From contig JAHLWT010000156.1 of the NCBI GenBank assembly GCA_019057775.1, positions 1 through 64,000 of the forward strand: DNA of 64,000 bases. The letters run 5' to 3'. The translations under genes and the position numbers were made by a program. The notes beneath the pieces were generated by a model that saw only the letters and a list, made by a program, of their open reading frames with translations, did not search any database and was not told where the DNA came from. Below, in pieces: positions 27,553-37,618 of the stretch. The first letter of the stretch is position 1; each line of letters starts with the position of its first letter. The DNA is from Promethearchaeota archaeon. Lineage in GTDB: Archaea; Asgardarchaeota; Lokiarchaeia; Sigynarchaeales; SOKP01.

Positions 27553-28371
27553 ATGGTTGATATGCTTATTGATGAATGTATTGAGAAAAGTACATTCGAA
27601 TACATAATAAAAGGAATCAATAATGAAGGTGCTTTGCATTTTTCTTTGATTGATCCAGATCCATTACGACAAGGACCAAATAAAGCAGCAAAAATCGCAA
27701 AATATGCCGAGGAAGCTGGAACCGATGCTATCTTAATTGGAGGAAGTACAGTATTTAATCAAAGTTTTGTAGATAAAACAATTTTAGCTATAAAAAATAA
27801 GATCGAGATTCCCATAATTATATTTCCCGGTGGTATCAGTAATATATCACCGTATGCAGATGCTATATTTTACATGTCATTATTAAATTCTGCTGACCCA
27901 TATTTCATAGTTGGTCAACAAGCTCTTGCGTCTTATACAATTAAAACATCTAATTTAGAATATATTTCAATGGCTTATCTAATAATCGAACCTGGAGCTA
28001 GTGCAGGCTGGATTGGAAATGCAAGATTGCTACCTAGAAATAAACCTAAATTAACTACTGCTTATGCTCTAGCAGCAGAAATGATCGGCTATAAGATGAT
28101 CTATTTAGAAGCAGGTTCTGGTAGCGAAAAAATACCCACAGATCACATAACGACATGTTGCTCTATTCTTAATATTCCAATAATCGCGGGTGGTGGAGTA
28201 GACAATAAAGATGATGCAAGAGCTTTTGTTGAAGCTGGAGCCGATGTTATTGTAATGGGCACATTTATTGAAAATAATCTATTAAAAGATAATGGATCAT
28301 CTTTAAAAGTAATCATTGATGAAATAAAAGATGCAGGAAAAGAACATAAAAAAAAATACGAAATAAAATGA
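27553..28371 (+). CDS. Geranylgeranylglyceryl phosphate synthase
   Basis: This TIM-barrel prenyltransferase of about 272 residues joins geranylgeranyl diphosphate to sn-glycerol-1-phosphate, the first committed step of archaeal ether lipids. It has HFSLIDPDPLRQG near the start, GGSTVF, YLEAGSGS, IAGGGVDN and ADVIVMGTFIE, all GGGPS signatures. I chose the ATG at 27553 because it follows AAGGATGTG; a GTG at 27544 is in frame. The enzyme is co-transcribed between the reductase and DGGGP synthase. Confidence 0.93.
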   Translation: MVDMLIDECIEKSTFEYIIKGINNEGALHFSLIDPDPLRQGPNKAAKIAKYAEEAGTDAILIGGSTVFNQSFVDKTILAIKNKIEIPIIIFPGGISNISPYADAIFYMSLLNSADPYFIVGQQALASYTIKTSNLEYISMAYLIIEPGASAGWIGNARLLPRNKPKLTTAYALAAEMIGYKMIYLEAGSGSEKIPTDHITTCCSILNIPIIAGGGVDNKDDARAFVEAGADVIVMGTFIENNLLKDNGSSLKVIIDEIKDAGKEHKKKYEIK

Positions 28372-28395
28372 ATTATTTAATAAACCAAGATTAAA

Positions 28396-29274
28396 ATGAA
28401 CTTTAAAGCTGCAATAGAGATACTCCGTCCTGTTAATGCCCTGATGGGTTGTCTGACTGTATTAATTGGTATTTTAAATACAAGAGTAGGTATTAGTTTT
28501 GAAATATTAATACTCAATGTAATTCTTGGATTTATTACCTATTTCTTTCTTGCTGGTTCTAGTATGATTATTAATGATATATATGATATTGAAATCGATA
28601 AAATAAATAGACCTGAAAGACCAATTCCAAGAGGAGCAATTACATTGAAACAAGCTAAATATTTATTTTGCGGAACATTGATTTTTGGCGTTATTGTTGC
28701 TATAATTCATAGCTTACTTTTTGAACTAGGTTTTTTAAATATAATTATTGCGGCTTTTTTTGGTTTTATCGCATGGTTCTATGCAAAATGGGGAAAAAAG
28801 AGCGGTTTTTTTGGAAATATTATAGTTAGCATTTCTTTTTCTATAGGTTTGATTTATGGTGCTATATTAAATAGCTCAAACATTCCCAATCATATCTATT
28901 TTTTCTTTTTAACTAGTTTTTTACTACTCTTATCTCGAGAAGTTATAAAAGGATGTGAAGACATAGAAGGAGATAAAGAGGAAGGGGTGAAAACTTTAGC
29001 TATAAAGATAGGTATTAAGAAATCAGCCTATATATCTATGAGCTTCGCAATTTTGGCCATAATATTCTTCTTCCTAACGATATTTACAGATATTATGAAT
29101 CTTTTACTCTTTTCAATTTCTATGATTTTTGGAATCGCTGTTGTATTTTATGCTGTAATATTGATCATGAAAGGAAATTTGGAAAAAAAAGTCTTTTCAA
29201 GAGTGAGTTTAATGCTAAAAATTGGTGCATTCTTGGGTTTAATCTCTTTTCTTTTAGCGAGTGTATATATTTAA
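28396..29274 (+). CDS. Digeranylgeranylglyceryl phosphate synthase (UbiA family)
   Basis: This 292-residue multi-pass prenyltransferase has NDIYDIEIDKINRP near 55-68 and DIEGDKEEGVKTLA near 190-203, the two Asp-rich motifs of UbiA enzymes. It adds the second geranylgeranyl chain to GGGP. The gene is 24 bases downstream of GGGP synthase and closes the lipid operon. The family call is firm; the substrate follows from context. Confidence 0.93.
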   Translation: MNFKAAIEILRPVNALMGCLTVLIGILNTRVGISFEILILNVILGFITYFFLAGSSMIINDIYDIEIDKINRPERPIPRGAITLKQAKYLFCGTLIFGVIVAIIHSLLFELGFLNIIIAAFFGFIAWFYAKWGKKSGFFGNIIVSISFSIGLIYGAILNSSNIPNHIYFFFLTSFLLLLSREVIKGCEDIEGDKEEGVKTLAIKIGIKKSAYISMSFAILAIIFFFLTIFTDIMNLLLFSISMIFGIAVVFYAVILIMKGNLEKKVFSRVSLMLKIGAFLGLISFLLASVYI

Positions 29275-29286
29275 TTAAAACTATCC

Positions 29287-30717
29287 TTATATTCTCATTT
29301 TATTCAAAAAATCTAGTATTTTGTTATAATGATTTTTGTTAATTAACTCATTCAATTCGGTTTTATTGCTCTTTTTCATATCGAGAATTGGTAAGGTTTC
29401 AATTAATAATCTTACCTGAGTCAACCCTAAGTATTTTCGTGTGTACAATGCTTTTGAGTATTTATAAGTAGTAAGAAAATCACTGTCTAATCCTTCTCTG
29501 AATGTTTCCAATATAAAATTAAAGTAGTTTTTTAATAGTCTTTGATCTTCTTGAGTAATCTGTGGTTCAATAAATATCTGAATTGGATGAGTTCTATAGG
29601 TATTTCCCGACACGTAAATTCCTTTAACATTAAAGTCTTCAGCAATTATTCTTAGACCAGCTCTGCCATTATAAGAACCAGTATCAACAGTTCGAACATA
29701 TAAAATGTTGGATTCAATTTTTTCTTTTAAATTATCATTAAGGTGAAGAATAATTTTAGTATAAACATTATTTTTATAATCATTAGCATCCATTACTTTA
29801 ATTCCATTTTTTCCATAATTCCTCTTAACTTCTTCTTTTAATAAGTAATATTTAACTGTGAGAGGATTATTAGCACGGTAATCCCTTGAAAACGCATCAA
29901 ATTCATACCCTGCTCGATACTTAAATTCTGGCTTAAGTCTGTATAACTTTTCAATAGGCTTATCACTTTTTTTAAACTTAAGTCCCAGAAATTCTTGGTC
30001 TTCAAATTTATTCTCTTTTTTTTTTTTAAAAAAGCCAATACAAATATTTGTTCCTGTATGTTCAAACATCTTTGTCTCAAATATTATCATTTTATTAATA
30101 TTGTAGTTCCTAAGGAAATCTATGCGGAATTTATTTGACACTGAAGCACCATATAAGAAATTTGAAGGAATTATATATATTATATTTTCAAGATCACTTC
30201 TTAAATCATTAATCATAGCGATCTGATATAGATCTTGATAACCCTGGTTCATCCCCTCAAAAAGTTTTAAGTATTGGTGGGTATTAGAATGTTTTCTTAT
30301 ATATCCTAAATACAGATAAGGTGGATTTGTTATATGATAAAGAGGGTATTCACTCTTTTTTAAAGAAACAGGAAAGTTTTCTAAATTATCACGAAGTTTA
30401 ATGTTATTAGAGGCTATCTTAGAAGGAATTCCATAAGTTTCCGCATTTTCTATACATTTTTGCACCATTTCCTCTTGTATATCGAATAAATAAATATGGT
30501 TTTTGAAAAAACTCACTCTTTTATTTTGATTAATTGAATTTAATATGGGTAAAATCAAGTTTCCTTCTCCCGCGAATAGATCTATCCATGTAAAGTCCCA
30601 TAATTTATCTACTATTTCGGGTAATATATATTCTACAAAAATTTTTCTTGAAGTTATATGAAAACCCAACGATCGTCTATGGACATTGTCGTCAAATTCT
30701 CGTAATTTATCTCCCAT
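29287..30717 (-). CDS. Adenine-specific DNA methyltransferase
   Basis: This 476-residue protein has motif I DLFAGEGNLILP near 45-56 and the catalytic NPPYLYLGY near 130, as in N6-adenine methyltransferases. The C-terminal half (RAGYEFDAFSRDYRANN onward) is probably the target-recognition part. It is complete in length for an orphan enzyme; no restriction gene adjoins it. It converges on the DGGGP synthase gene, from which it is separated by 12 bases. Confidence 0.85.
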   Translation of the reverse strand: MGDKLREFDDNVHRRSLGFHITSRKIFVEYILPEIVDKLWDFTWIDLFAGEGNLILPILNSINQNKRVSFFKNHIYLFDIQEEMVQKCIENAETYGIPSKIASNNIKLRDNLENFPVSLKKSEYPLYHITNPPYLYLGYIRKHSNTHQYLKLFEGMNQGYQDLYQIAMINDLRSDLENIIYIIPSNFLYGASVSNKFRIDFLRNYNINKMIIFETKMFEHTGTNICIGFFKKKKENKFEDQEFLGLKFKKSDKPIEKLYRLKPEFKYRAGYEFDAFSRDYRANNPLTVKYYLLKEEVKRNYGKNGIKVMDANDYKNNVYTKIILHLNDNLKEKIESNILYVRTVDTGSYNGRAGLRIIAEDFNVKGIYVSGNTYRTHPIQIFIEPQITQEDQRLLKNYFNFILETFREGLDSDFLTTYKYSKALYTRKYLGLTQVRLLIETLPILDMKKSNKTELNELINKNHYNKILDFLNKMRI

Positions 30718-30921
30718 GTTTATTTTTTAATTCTGTTTTTCTATTTTTAGAGTAAAGTTTAGTTTAATATTATTACCTATAATAAAGTCTAATTGATTCT
30801 TAAGAATTTTCGAATACTTTTTTCCAAAATATTAATCTTAAAATAAGCTTCAGAAATTAAATAATAAATTTCAAGTAAAAGAAAAAAAGCAAAAAAAATA
30901 AAAAAAATAGGTATAGTTCTT

Positions 30922-31977
30922 CTAACTCTTGTATCTTTCAGCTTTATAGATTTTGTAGAAGTCTTCAATCGTACTTAATGCTACTACAGCTATTATTAAG
31001 CCAGCAATTCCTCTAAAAAGAGTATAATATTCTGGTGCAATACCTATATTTATAAGGGCGTCTCCAGGTTCGCTTATGATTAAAATTGGGAATATATCTG
31101 GTCTATTCATCATCAAGATTATTACAGATATTGAAGCCAGTTTTACTGCAATTGTTATACCGTGAATAACTTGATGAGCAATCATTTGTCTATTTCCTAT
31201 TAATCCTCGACTTAAATCTAAGATCCCCTCAGTTAAAATGAATACTCCAGCGAATTGCAGGTATAAAAGAAATTTTGGATTAACTAAGCTTGGATTAAAT
31301 ATAGCTGGAATAGGTTGTAACATAAAGAAAATCCCGAAGATAATTGCAAATGATCCCCCAATAATTTCTCCTATTGGTTTTATATATGGTTTTACCGGCC
31401 TTTTCTTTATTTCTGAAATCAGAATTCCTTCTTTCCGTGCTTGTTCAAGTTGTTGTTTTTCCTTCTCCCGAATTTTTTTAGATTTAAAATCTTCAGGAAA
31501 ATAACCTTCCATTGATAAAGCTACAAAAATAATGGTTATAATAGCAAATGATATTAAGCATCCAAGCTGTATCCCCTGAATCATGTTTCCAAAAAATGTA
31601 CCAACATTTAGATTTCCAAAAATGAATTCTATTATTTGTGAAATAACAGAAATCCCAATGATAACAGAAAAGACAACTACCAAGACTTTTAAGTAGAGAG
31701 GCCATAATTCCTCAGTGATATATACTTTTGGTGTTCCCCGACGTTTATATTCTTTAGCTATACTTTCAGGTGTTCCCATATGAGAAATTGCAATTTGAAT
31801 AGATTTTAATGTTGGTGAACCTGTTTCTGATAGGTCTTCTGCCTTACTCCAAATATGTTCTTCAAGCTCTGCCAAGATTTCTCTATGTTCCTTTTTATCT
31901 TTTAGCCAATCAGGCAGTTTTGATTTCACTTTTTTTAAATATTCCTTTATAATATTTTGCTTATCTTTTTCACTCAT
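30922..31977 (-). CDS. HAAS-domain membrane protein
   Basis: The N-terminal ~95 residues form a HAAS/DUF1700-like helical bundle (LPDWLKDKKEHREILAELEEH). About seven membrane segments follow (near 105-125, 135-155, 215-235, 245-260 and later). HAAS proteins commonly pair with PadR regulators, and here the PadR gene ends 8 bases inside this gene's start. A role in membrane-stress sensing or signalling is typical but not shown. Confidence 0.75.
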   Translation of the reverse strand: MSEKDKQNIIKEYLKKVKSKLPDWLKDKKEHREILAELEEHIWSKAEDLSETGSPTLKSIQIAISHMGTPESIAKEYKRRGTPKVYITEELWPLYLKVLVVVFSVIIGISVISQIIEFIFGNLNVGTFFGNMIQGIQLGCLISFAIITIIFVALSMEGYFPEDFKSKKIREKEKQQLEQARKEGILISEIKKRPVKPYIKPIGEIIGGSFAIIFGIFFMLQPIPAIFNPSLVNPKFLLYLQFAGVFILTEGILDLSRGLIGNRQMIAHQVIHGITIAVKLASISVIILMMNRPDIFPILIISEPGDALINIGIAPEYYTLFRGIAGLIIAVVALSTIEDFYKIYKAERYKS

Positions 31978-32521
31978 TCTTTAAACCTCTTTCTTTTAAT
32001 TCATTTTCTATATTATGTCCACATACATCGCAAAAACGGAGTTTTAAATCAGTAAGATCGATTTTATTTGCACACATTGGGCAATATAAATACTTTTCTG
32101 GCTTTAAATTTACATGAACATCAAATAAGGGTGCTATTGCTTCAGTTAATTTACTGTAGAACCCCGCAAGGTGGTTATAAATTTTATACCCATGCTTAGT
32201 AACGCTATAAAATTTTCTTCTTCTTCCAGACTCTTCCCGTTCAGATTTTATTATATGATCTTCTTCCAATTTTCTCAAAATCGGATAAATTGTTCCTTCT
32301 TCGATTATTAGCATTTTATTTGTTTTTTCAGTTAAATCTTTCAAGATTCTATAACCATATGAACCTTTCTTCCCTGCTTGTATAAGTATGGATAATATGC
32401 AAAGTGAACTAATTCCCCGATTTATTTCAGTTTCTTGTTTTTCAACGTAATTTCTGAACTCTTTTGAAGCTATTAGAGCTTTTGGATCTAATTCTCTAAT
32501 ACGTTTTATCATAATTTTCAA
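31970..32521 (-). CDS. PadR-family transcriptional regulator with C-terminal zinc ribbon
   Basis: The winged-helix domain has LIQAGKKGSYGYRIL and EEGTIYPILRKLEEDHIIKSE, the PadR recognition core. The C-terminal 30 residues add CPMC ... CDVC, a zinc ribbon. It overlaps the HAAS gene by 8 bases, and the two are the familiar PadR/HAAS pair. The promoter upstream carries overlapping palindromes (32556-32590), so autoregulation is likely. Confidence 0.85.
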   Translation of the reverse strand: MKIMIKRIRELDPKALIASKEFRNYVEKQETEINRGISSLCILSILIQAGKKGSYGYRILKDLTEKTNKMLIIEEGTIYPILRKLEEDHIIKSEREESGRRRKFYSVTKHGYKIYNHLAGFYSKLTEAIAPLFDVHVNLKPEKYLYCPMCANKIDLTDLKLRFCDVCGHNIENELKERGLKNE

Positions 32522-32555
32522 CTCATTTATTTCATTCCTTATTTTTTTAACTAAA

Positions 32556-32590
32556 ATAGTATCTTATGAATACTATATCAAATATAGTAT
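32556..32590. promoter_or_regulatory. PadR operator candidate (overlapping palindromes)
   Basis: A perfect palindrome has arms ATACTATAT (32570-32578) and ATATAGTAT (32582-32590) with spacer CAA. A further half-site ATAGTAT at 32556-32562 pairs with ATACTAT at 32570-32576. They lie 35-69 bases upstream of the padR start, over the expected TATA/TSS region. Three half-sites suggest cooperative dimer binding. Confidence 0.6.
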
Positions 32591-32778
32591 TTAAATCTTT
32601 GTATACTTCACAAAAGTTTTAATCTCATAATTCGAGATATCTTCAAGAATATTTAACGAAAAGTAAACAAATAAATAATTACAATATTTGTTATATGTAA
32701 AGAAGACGGGTTAATGTTAAACTTGATTCAGTTTAACTTTTTAATTGATAAATAAATAGTAAGAGATAAATAAAAACT

Positions 32779-33513
32779 ATGTATGCTAAAATGAGGAATA
32801 GGTTTAAGCGTATCTATGATAAATTAACACAACCTAAAGTAGTCAAAATTAGCGTATATATTTCATTGTTATCATTTCTACCGGGATTATTAATAGGATT
32901 AGTAGTTGCTATGAATTATGGTCCTAGTGGATATAGTATATGGTATAATTATATCAGCGATTTAGGATCAAGAGTTTATACGCCAGCACCCTTTATTTTG
33001 GACCTTACGGTGATAATTACTTCTATTTTTATCTTACCCTTAATTCTTAATATGAGTCGTTTGTATAGTTCTGATATGAGTGATAACATAGATAACTCAA
33101 AGAAGATTCATTATATTAATTTATTTAGAAGAATATGTGGATATTCTGGAATAGTTTCTCTAATTTTTGGAATTTTAGGGATGTTTAATATTGGAATCTT
33201 CAGTTTAGATCGTTCTCCATTGAATATACATTATGTTTTTGCTGCCTTAACCTTTGGCGGTTTCGCATTCGGTTCGTTTTTTACAGGCTTAGCAATTGTT
33301 CTGAAAAAAAAAATATTTCCAAGATCTATAGGTTTTTTTATGGTTTTCGGTCCCCCTGTAGCGTCAATATTATTTCTTATTAGTCCACAACCTTTAACAA
33401 GAGAGTTTTTAGAATGGGTTATGACATTTATGGCTTTAGCGTGGTACTATCCACTAGTTTTCATAACATTACAAAAAATAAACACTCTTCTATTCTTCAA
33501 ATCTGGATATTAA
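32779..33513 (+). CDS. DUF998-family multi-pass membrane protein
   Basis: This 244-residue protein has six predicted membrane segments, and the first extracellular-type loop has GPSGYSIWYNYISDLGSR, close to the SxYSxxxNxISDLG signature of DUF998 proteins. The function of this family is unknown. It is transcribed divergently from padR, and its promoter region overlaps no obvious palindrome. A regulatory link to padR/HAAS is possible because of the shared intergenic region. Confidence 0.7.
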   Translation: MYAKMRNRFKRIYDKLTQPKVVKISVYISLLSFLPGLLIGLVVAMNYGPSGYSIWYNYISDLGSRVYTPAPFILDLTVIITSIFILPLILNMSRLYSSDMSDNIDNSKKIHYINLFRRICGYSGIVSLIFGILGMFNIGIFSLDRSPLNIHYVFAALTFGGFAFGSFFTGLAIVLKKKIFPRSIGFFMVFGPPVASILFLISPQPLTREFLEWVMTFMALAWYYPLVFITLQKINTLLFFKSGY

Positions 33514-33678
33514 AATAAGTAATCTCTAATTTTATGAATTGAGCATTATTATTCATTAATATATTCATTTTTAAAAAATTCACAGGTTTTAAATTTTCTT
33601 TATGGTTAAAAATTGTTAAATTATAAACATAAATTACATTTTAGAAGATATTAAATTAAAAACTATATTGTGTTGGCA

Positions 33679-34503
33679 ATGAACACCTTAAAAATCGCTC
33701 TACGTAAAAAATTGGATAATTTAAAAGCTTTTTTTCGAGAAAAAAAAGTAATTGTGGCATTTTCAGGAGGAGTTGATAGCTCTCTTTTAGCATTTCTTTC
33801 AAAAAAATATTCCAAAGAAACCTTACTAATAACCGAAAAATCTATACTTTATCCAAATGATGAAATTGAAGAAACTATACAATTTGCTAAAAAATATAAC
33901 ATCAACCATAGAATTATAGAAAGAGATCCATTACAGGACGAAGAATTTCAGTGTAATCCATCAAACAGATGTTATATTTGTAAAACTGGGTTATATAGCG
34001 ATATTCTTCAAATTAAAGATTCTGTAGAATTTGACATCATTTTGGATGGATCAAATATTGACGACCTTTCAGATTACAGACCTGGTATGCAAGCGTTAAA
34101 AGAATTAAAAATTTCAACTCCTTACATTGAATTCGATATAAATAAAGATGAAATTAGAGAACTTAGTAAATATTTTGAGTTGGAAGTTCAATCCAAACCA
34201 TCAATGGCTTGTTTTTCTTCGCGAATTCCTTATGGCCAAGTTATTAATGAAACTAAGCTGACTATGATAAGAGAATCTGAAAAATATCTTAAACACACTT
34301 TCAATTTAAAACAATTAAGAGTGCGATTGCATGAAGAAAGTCTTGCACGCATTGAATTATTACCCAAAGATATGCCATATATCTTAACACCACCAAATTT
34401 AGAATTAATTAGACATAAATTAAAAGAGTTAGGGTTTACATATGTTACGATAGATATTGAAGGATTTAGATCCGGTTCTATGAATGAAATCTTAGATCTG
34501 TAA
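33679..34503 (+). CDS. larE: LarE-type ATP-dependent sulfur transferase
   Basis: The PP-loop domain has VAFSGGVDSSLLAF near the start. CYICKTGLYSDI, DGSNIDDLSDYRPGM and SMACFSSRIPYG follow, with the conserved Cys of the last motif being the sulfur donor in LarE. LarE makes the nickel-pincer cofactor of lactate racemase from nicotinic acid adenine dinucleotide-derived precursor. LarB and LarC are not in the window. An in-frame GTG at 33670 is an alternative start; I prefer the ATG at 33679. Confidence 0.9.
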   Translation: MNTLKIALRKKLDNLKAFFREKKVIVAFSGGVDSSLLAFLSKKYSKETLLITEKSILYPNDEIEETIQFAKKYNINHRIIERDPLQDEEFQCNPSNRCYICKTGLYSDILQIKDSVEFDIILDGSNIDDLSDYRPGMQALKELKISTPYIEFDINKDEIRELSKYFELEVQSKPSMACFSSRIPYGQVINETKLTMIRESEKYLKHTFNLKQLRVRLHEESLARIELLPKDMPYILTPPNLELIRHKLKELGFTYVTIDIEGFRSGSMNEILDL

Positions 34504-34509
34504 ATAAAC

Positions 34510-35901
34510 CTAACTCTGTGTTTTGATATAGTTAATTATCTTTTTTCTTTTATTCAACGATTTCAAGGCCGCATTTTCTATACTTTTTTCCATCAACACA
34601 ATATTTTCAGGTTCTTCTTCTCCTATCTCTTGTTTTATTTTAGTATAAGCTGATTCTCTAAATTTTGGAACGATTTCTGTTTTATTGCTACCTTCCATTA
34701 TCATTTTTACCTGATTTGAATTGTCCACATATCCAATTTCTTCACACTTAACATTAATTCTTTGCAAATCAGAAATGATTCTTTCCGAAACAGATTCAGA
34801 ACAAAATATCAAGAGTGCATCCAAAGAGACTCCCAAATAGTCAACACCAACATTTTCTAATAAATCTAATACATTGGGATTTACAAGCCTTTTTACTTTT
34901 TCTTCATTAATACTAACCCCACAATTAGCTTCATAATTGATTTCATATAGATCTCCTCTTAATCCACCATTGGTGATATCACACATAGCTCGAATTTCAT
35001 CGATATAATTAGAACTAAGAATCATTTCACAAGCTTTTAAAAACTTAATATTCATTGTTTCTTTAACTCTATCATGATTTCCAGAATAAATTGCTGTAGT
35101 TGTTATCGTACCACCTCCCGCACCTTCTGTCATTAATATTTTATCACCAATTTGAATTTTTCTCCTTGCTAATAATTTTTTACAAACCCCAACAGCACTA
35201 ACGCCTCCCACAAGACGATCACCTATTACCATGTCCCCTCCAATCCTCAAAGTTGAACCTGCCGTTATGGGAACATTCGCTAGTTCTGAAATTGCTGAGA
35301 CTCCTGCCATAAAATCGAACAATTTTCCTACATCTGCATCATCAGCTAAGTGAACATCAACCATAAGCGATATAGGTTTTGCCCCTTTCACATATAGATC
35401 CCTCAAGGCTGCTCGTGTAACATGGAAACCACAAATGAAAGGAAAGTCGCTTAATCTAGAATGAATCCCTTCCATTTTAGAGACAATAATTAGGTCATTA
35501 GTATCAATTTTATTCTTTTGAAACATCTCAACATCCCGCATCCGAACTGCCCCTGCGTCATCCAAAGAAGAAGGGGATAAAAACGCTTTATAATCTGTTT
35601 CAGATAATTCTGCAATCAATTTATGCACAAAAAAATCTCCAGCCCCTCTACATCCAACTCCTTGCTTACCTACTGAAACATTAGCTCTATTAATATCTAA
35701 CAGTTCTCTAATAAATGCATCAGTTATACCCTTAATATCACTTTTTTGGCATTCCTCCAATACTGCCCTTGCATATTTGAATGCTAAAGTATCACTTATA
35801 TCCTTAAAATCATGATATTCTTGAATTAATCTTTCAAGAATTTGTCGTTCAGAATAACCTCTATTAATAAGTCTTCTTGTTAACCCTTCTAAATCGCTCA
35901 T
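34510..35901 (-). CDS. AIR synthase/selenophosphate synthetase-related protein
   Basis: The N-terminal ~95 residues are helical. An AIR-synthase fold follows, with LSPSSLDDAGAVRM (ATP/Mg site), GAKPISLMVDVHLAD, and GGDMVIGDRLVGGVSAVGVCKK. The family (methanogenesis-marker-2-like) is archaeal and of uncertain substrate; relatives phosphorylate small molecules. The ATG at 35901 (MSDLEGL) is favoured over 35937 because the extra N-terminal residues are unlike the family. The gene converges on larE. Confidence 0.75.
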   Translation of the reverse strand: MSDLEGLTRRLINRGYSERQILERLIQEYHDFKDISDTLAFKYARAVLEECQKSDIKGITDAFIRELLDINRANVSVGKQGVGCRGAGDFFVHKLIAELSETDYKAFLSPSSLDDAGAVRMRDVEMFQKNKIDTNDLIIVSKMEGIHSRLSDFPFICGFHVTRAALRDLYVKGAKPISLMVDVHLADDADVGKLFDFMAGVSAISELANVPITAGSTLRIGGDMVIGDRLVGGVSAVGVCKKLLARRKIQIGDKILMTEGAGGGTITTTAIYSGNHDRVKETMNIKFLKACEMILSSNYIDEIRAMCDITNGGLRGDLYEINYEANCGVSINEEKVKRLVNPNVLDLLENVGVDYLGVSLDALLIFCSESVSERIISDLQRINVKCEEIGYVDNSNQVKMIMEGSNKTEIVPKFRESAYTKIKQEIGEEEPENIVLMEKSIENAALKSLNKRKKIINYIKTQS

Positions 35902-36108
35902 AATAACAACACTATACAAGAAAAGAGAATTTTTCAATCATTTTACAATGATTCTCTTAATGCATATAGCATAAGTTAATAGAAAAATACTTTGATCCAC
36001 AACTATAAAATATAGCTTGGGGTTTTATTAAACAAGGTTTTAAAAAAGTCTTATTATCATTATTTTTGCAATGAAATGGTTACTCATTAATTACTTCTTT
36101 AAATATTT

Positions 36109-36486
36109 CTAAGCATGAATGTACCCACTATTCATCGCTTTTTTAATATTAGAACATAATTTTTCAAGGCTAAATGGTTTAGGTTTAAAACTTGTTACTC
36201 CTAAGGAAATAGCTTCTTCTCTCACCGATTTATCGGCACTTGCAAAAATGACTTTTGATTTTCCATCCATTTTCATAATTTCTTTAGTTGCTTCCAGTCC
36301 ATTCTTACCCGGCATTCTATGATCCATAAGGATTATATCCGGTTTTATTGAAAAATTTTTAAACATATCAACCGCTTCTTTACCATCACCAGCGGTCCCA
36401 ATAACGTCATGGCCTTTTAATGTTAAAGCGATTCGATATAGGTTTCTAAGTGAATCGTCATCTTCTACTACTAATACTGTTACCAA
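36109..36486 (-). CDS. CheY-like response regulator
   Basis: This single receiver domain of 125 residues has VVEDDDSLR (acidic pocket), phospho-acceptor Asp in ILMDHRMPGKNG near 55, and KPFSLEKL with the conserved Lys. It has no output domain, so it acts through protein contact. It starts with TTG (36486), supported by GAGGTGG just upstream within the end of the kinase gene, one base after the kinase stop. Confidence 0.88.
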   Translation of the reverse strand: MVTVLVVEDDDSLRNLYRIALTLKGHDVIGTAGDGKEAVDMFKNFSIKPDIILMDHRMPGKNGLEATKEIMKMDGKSKVIFASADKSVREEAISLGVTSFKPKPFSLEKLCSNIKKAMNSGYIHA

Positions 36487-36487
36487 T

Positions 36488-37618
36488 TCATTCCACCTCA
36501 GGAAATAGAAATTTAAAGTTTGTACCCTTCAAATAATCTTCAGGAACTCTACTTTCTACCAAAATTTTCGTGTCATATTTATCAACAATAGTTTTAACTA
36601 AGGATAAGCCTAGTCCCATGCCGCTAACAGTTCTGTCTTCTTTAAAACCTCTTGCAAAAATGCTTTTTCTCTTGGTTTCGGGAATACCTTTACCATTATC
36701 AATAAATTCAATTTGCCAAAAGAAGATTCCATCTTCTTGTCGCTTGGAAGTCTTAATAACGATTTCGATATTAGGATTATCATTATGTTTTACAGCATTG
36801 ATCAAAATGTTTTCAAAAACATCCTTAAGAAGTTCATCCGCTTGAATATATATTTTTTCTTTTGGAGATTCGAATTGGATACTAATCTCCTTCTTTTTGA
36901 AATTTTTCTTTACATACTTAATAGCTTCTAAAATTGTTTTTTCCACATCAATTTTTTGAAGATTTATCTCTGCTTCTTCTAATTGTGAGAATTTGTATAC
37001 ATTATTTACTAAACTGGTACCTCTGTAAACTTGTTCATTTATAATTTTTAGTATAGGCTTTATATTATGTGAATCCTCAACAGAGTCCATTTTTAAATTA
37101 ATAATATCTAAAGACGTTAAGATGCTTTGAAGGATGTTATTAATATCGTGAGTAAACAAATCCTTGTAGAATGTTTCATGTTCAAAAGCTCTTTGGTATT
37201 GTTCTTTTGATTCTTTCAAATTTTGCTCACTTCTTTTTTTCTCAGTAACATCTTGAATAATTGCTAAGAAAAGTTTCTCTTTATCTAATTGAAAGAAGGA
37301 AATATAAGCATTTATCCAAGCTATTGATCCATCTCTCTTATATAATTGCATATCAAAAGGTTCTGGGATTTCTCCCTGTGCAATCTTTTTAAGCCTCTCC
37401 CTCATTTTTGGTACCAACTCAGCAGGAATTTCTGATAATTTTAGATAATTTTCTCCTATTATTTCAGAACGATCATAACCTAACCACTCCTCAGCCTTTT
37501 TGTTACAATCAACCATAGTCCCGTCTAATTTAAAAATATATAACATGTAAGGAGAATTATTGTAAATTTGTTGACCAATTTCACTAAAACGTTTTTCTTG
37601 CCTTTCTATTCTTTCCAT
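36488..37618 (-). CDS. PAS-domain histidine kinase
   Basis: A PAS/PAC sensor domain spans about 15-130 (MLYIFKLDGTMVDCN). It is followed by a dimerisation helix with phospho-acceptor His in FTHDINNILQS near 157 and an ATPase domain: N-box ENILINAVKHN, G1 DNGKGIPE, G2 GMGLGLSLV. It is soluble, with no membrane segment, so it would sense an intracellular signal. It is coupled to the single-domain regulator. Confidence 0.9.
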   Translation of the reverse strand: MERIERQEKRFSEIGQQIYNNSPYMLYIFKLDGTMVDCNKKAEEWLGYDRSEIIGENYLKLSEIPAELVPKMRERLKKIAQGEIPEPFDMQLYKRDGSIAWINAYISFFQLDKEKLFLAIIQDVTEKKRSEQNLKESKEQYQRAFEHETFYKDLFTHDINNILQSILTSLDIINLKMDSVEDSHNIKPILKIINEQVYRGTSLVNNVYKFSQLEEAEINLQKIDVEKTILEAIKYVKKNFKKKEISIQFESPKEKIYIQADELLKDVFENILINAVKHNDNPNIEIVIKTSKRQEDGIFFWQIEFIDNGKGIPETKRKSIFARGFKEDRTVSGMGLGLSLVKTIVDKYDTKILVESRVPEDYLKGTNFKFLFPEVE

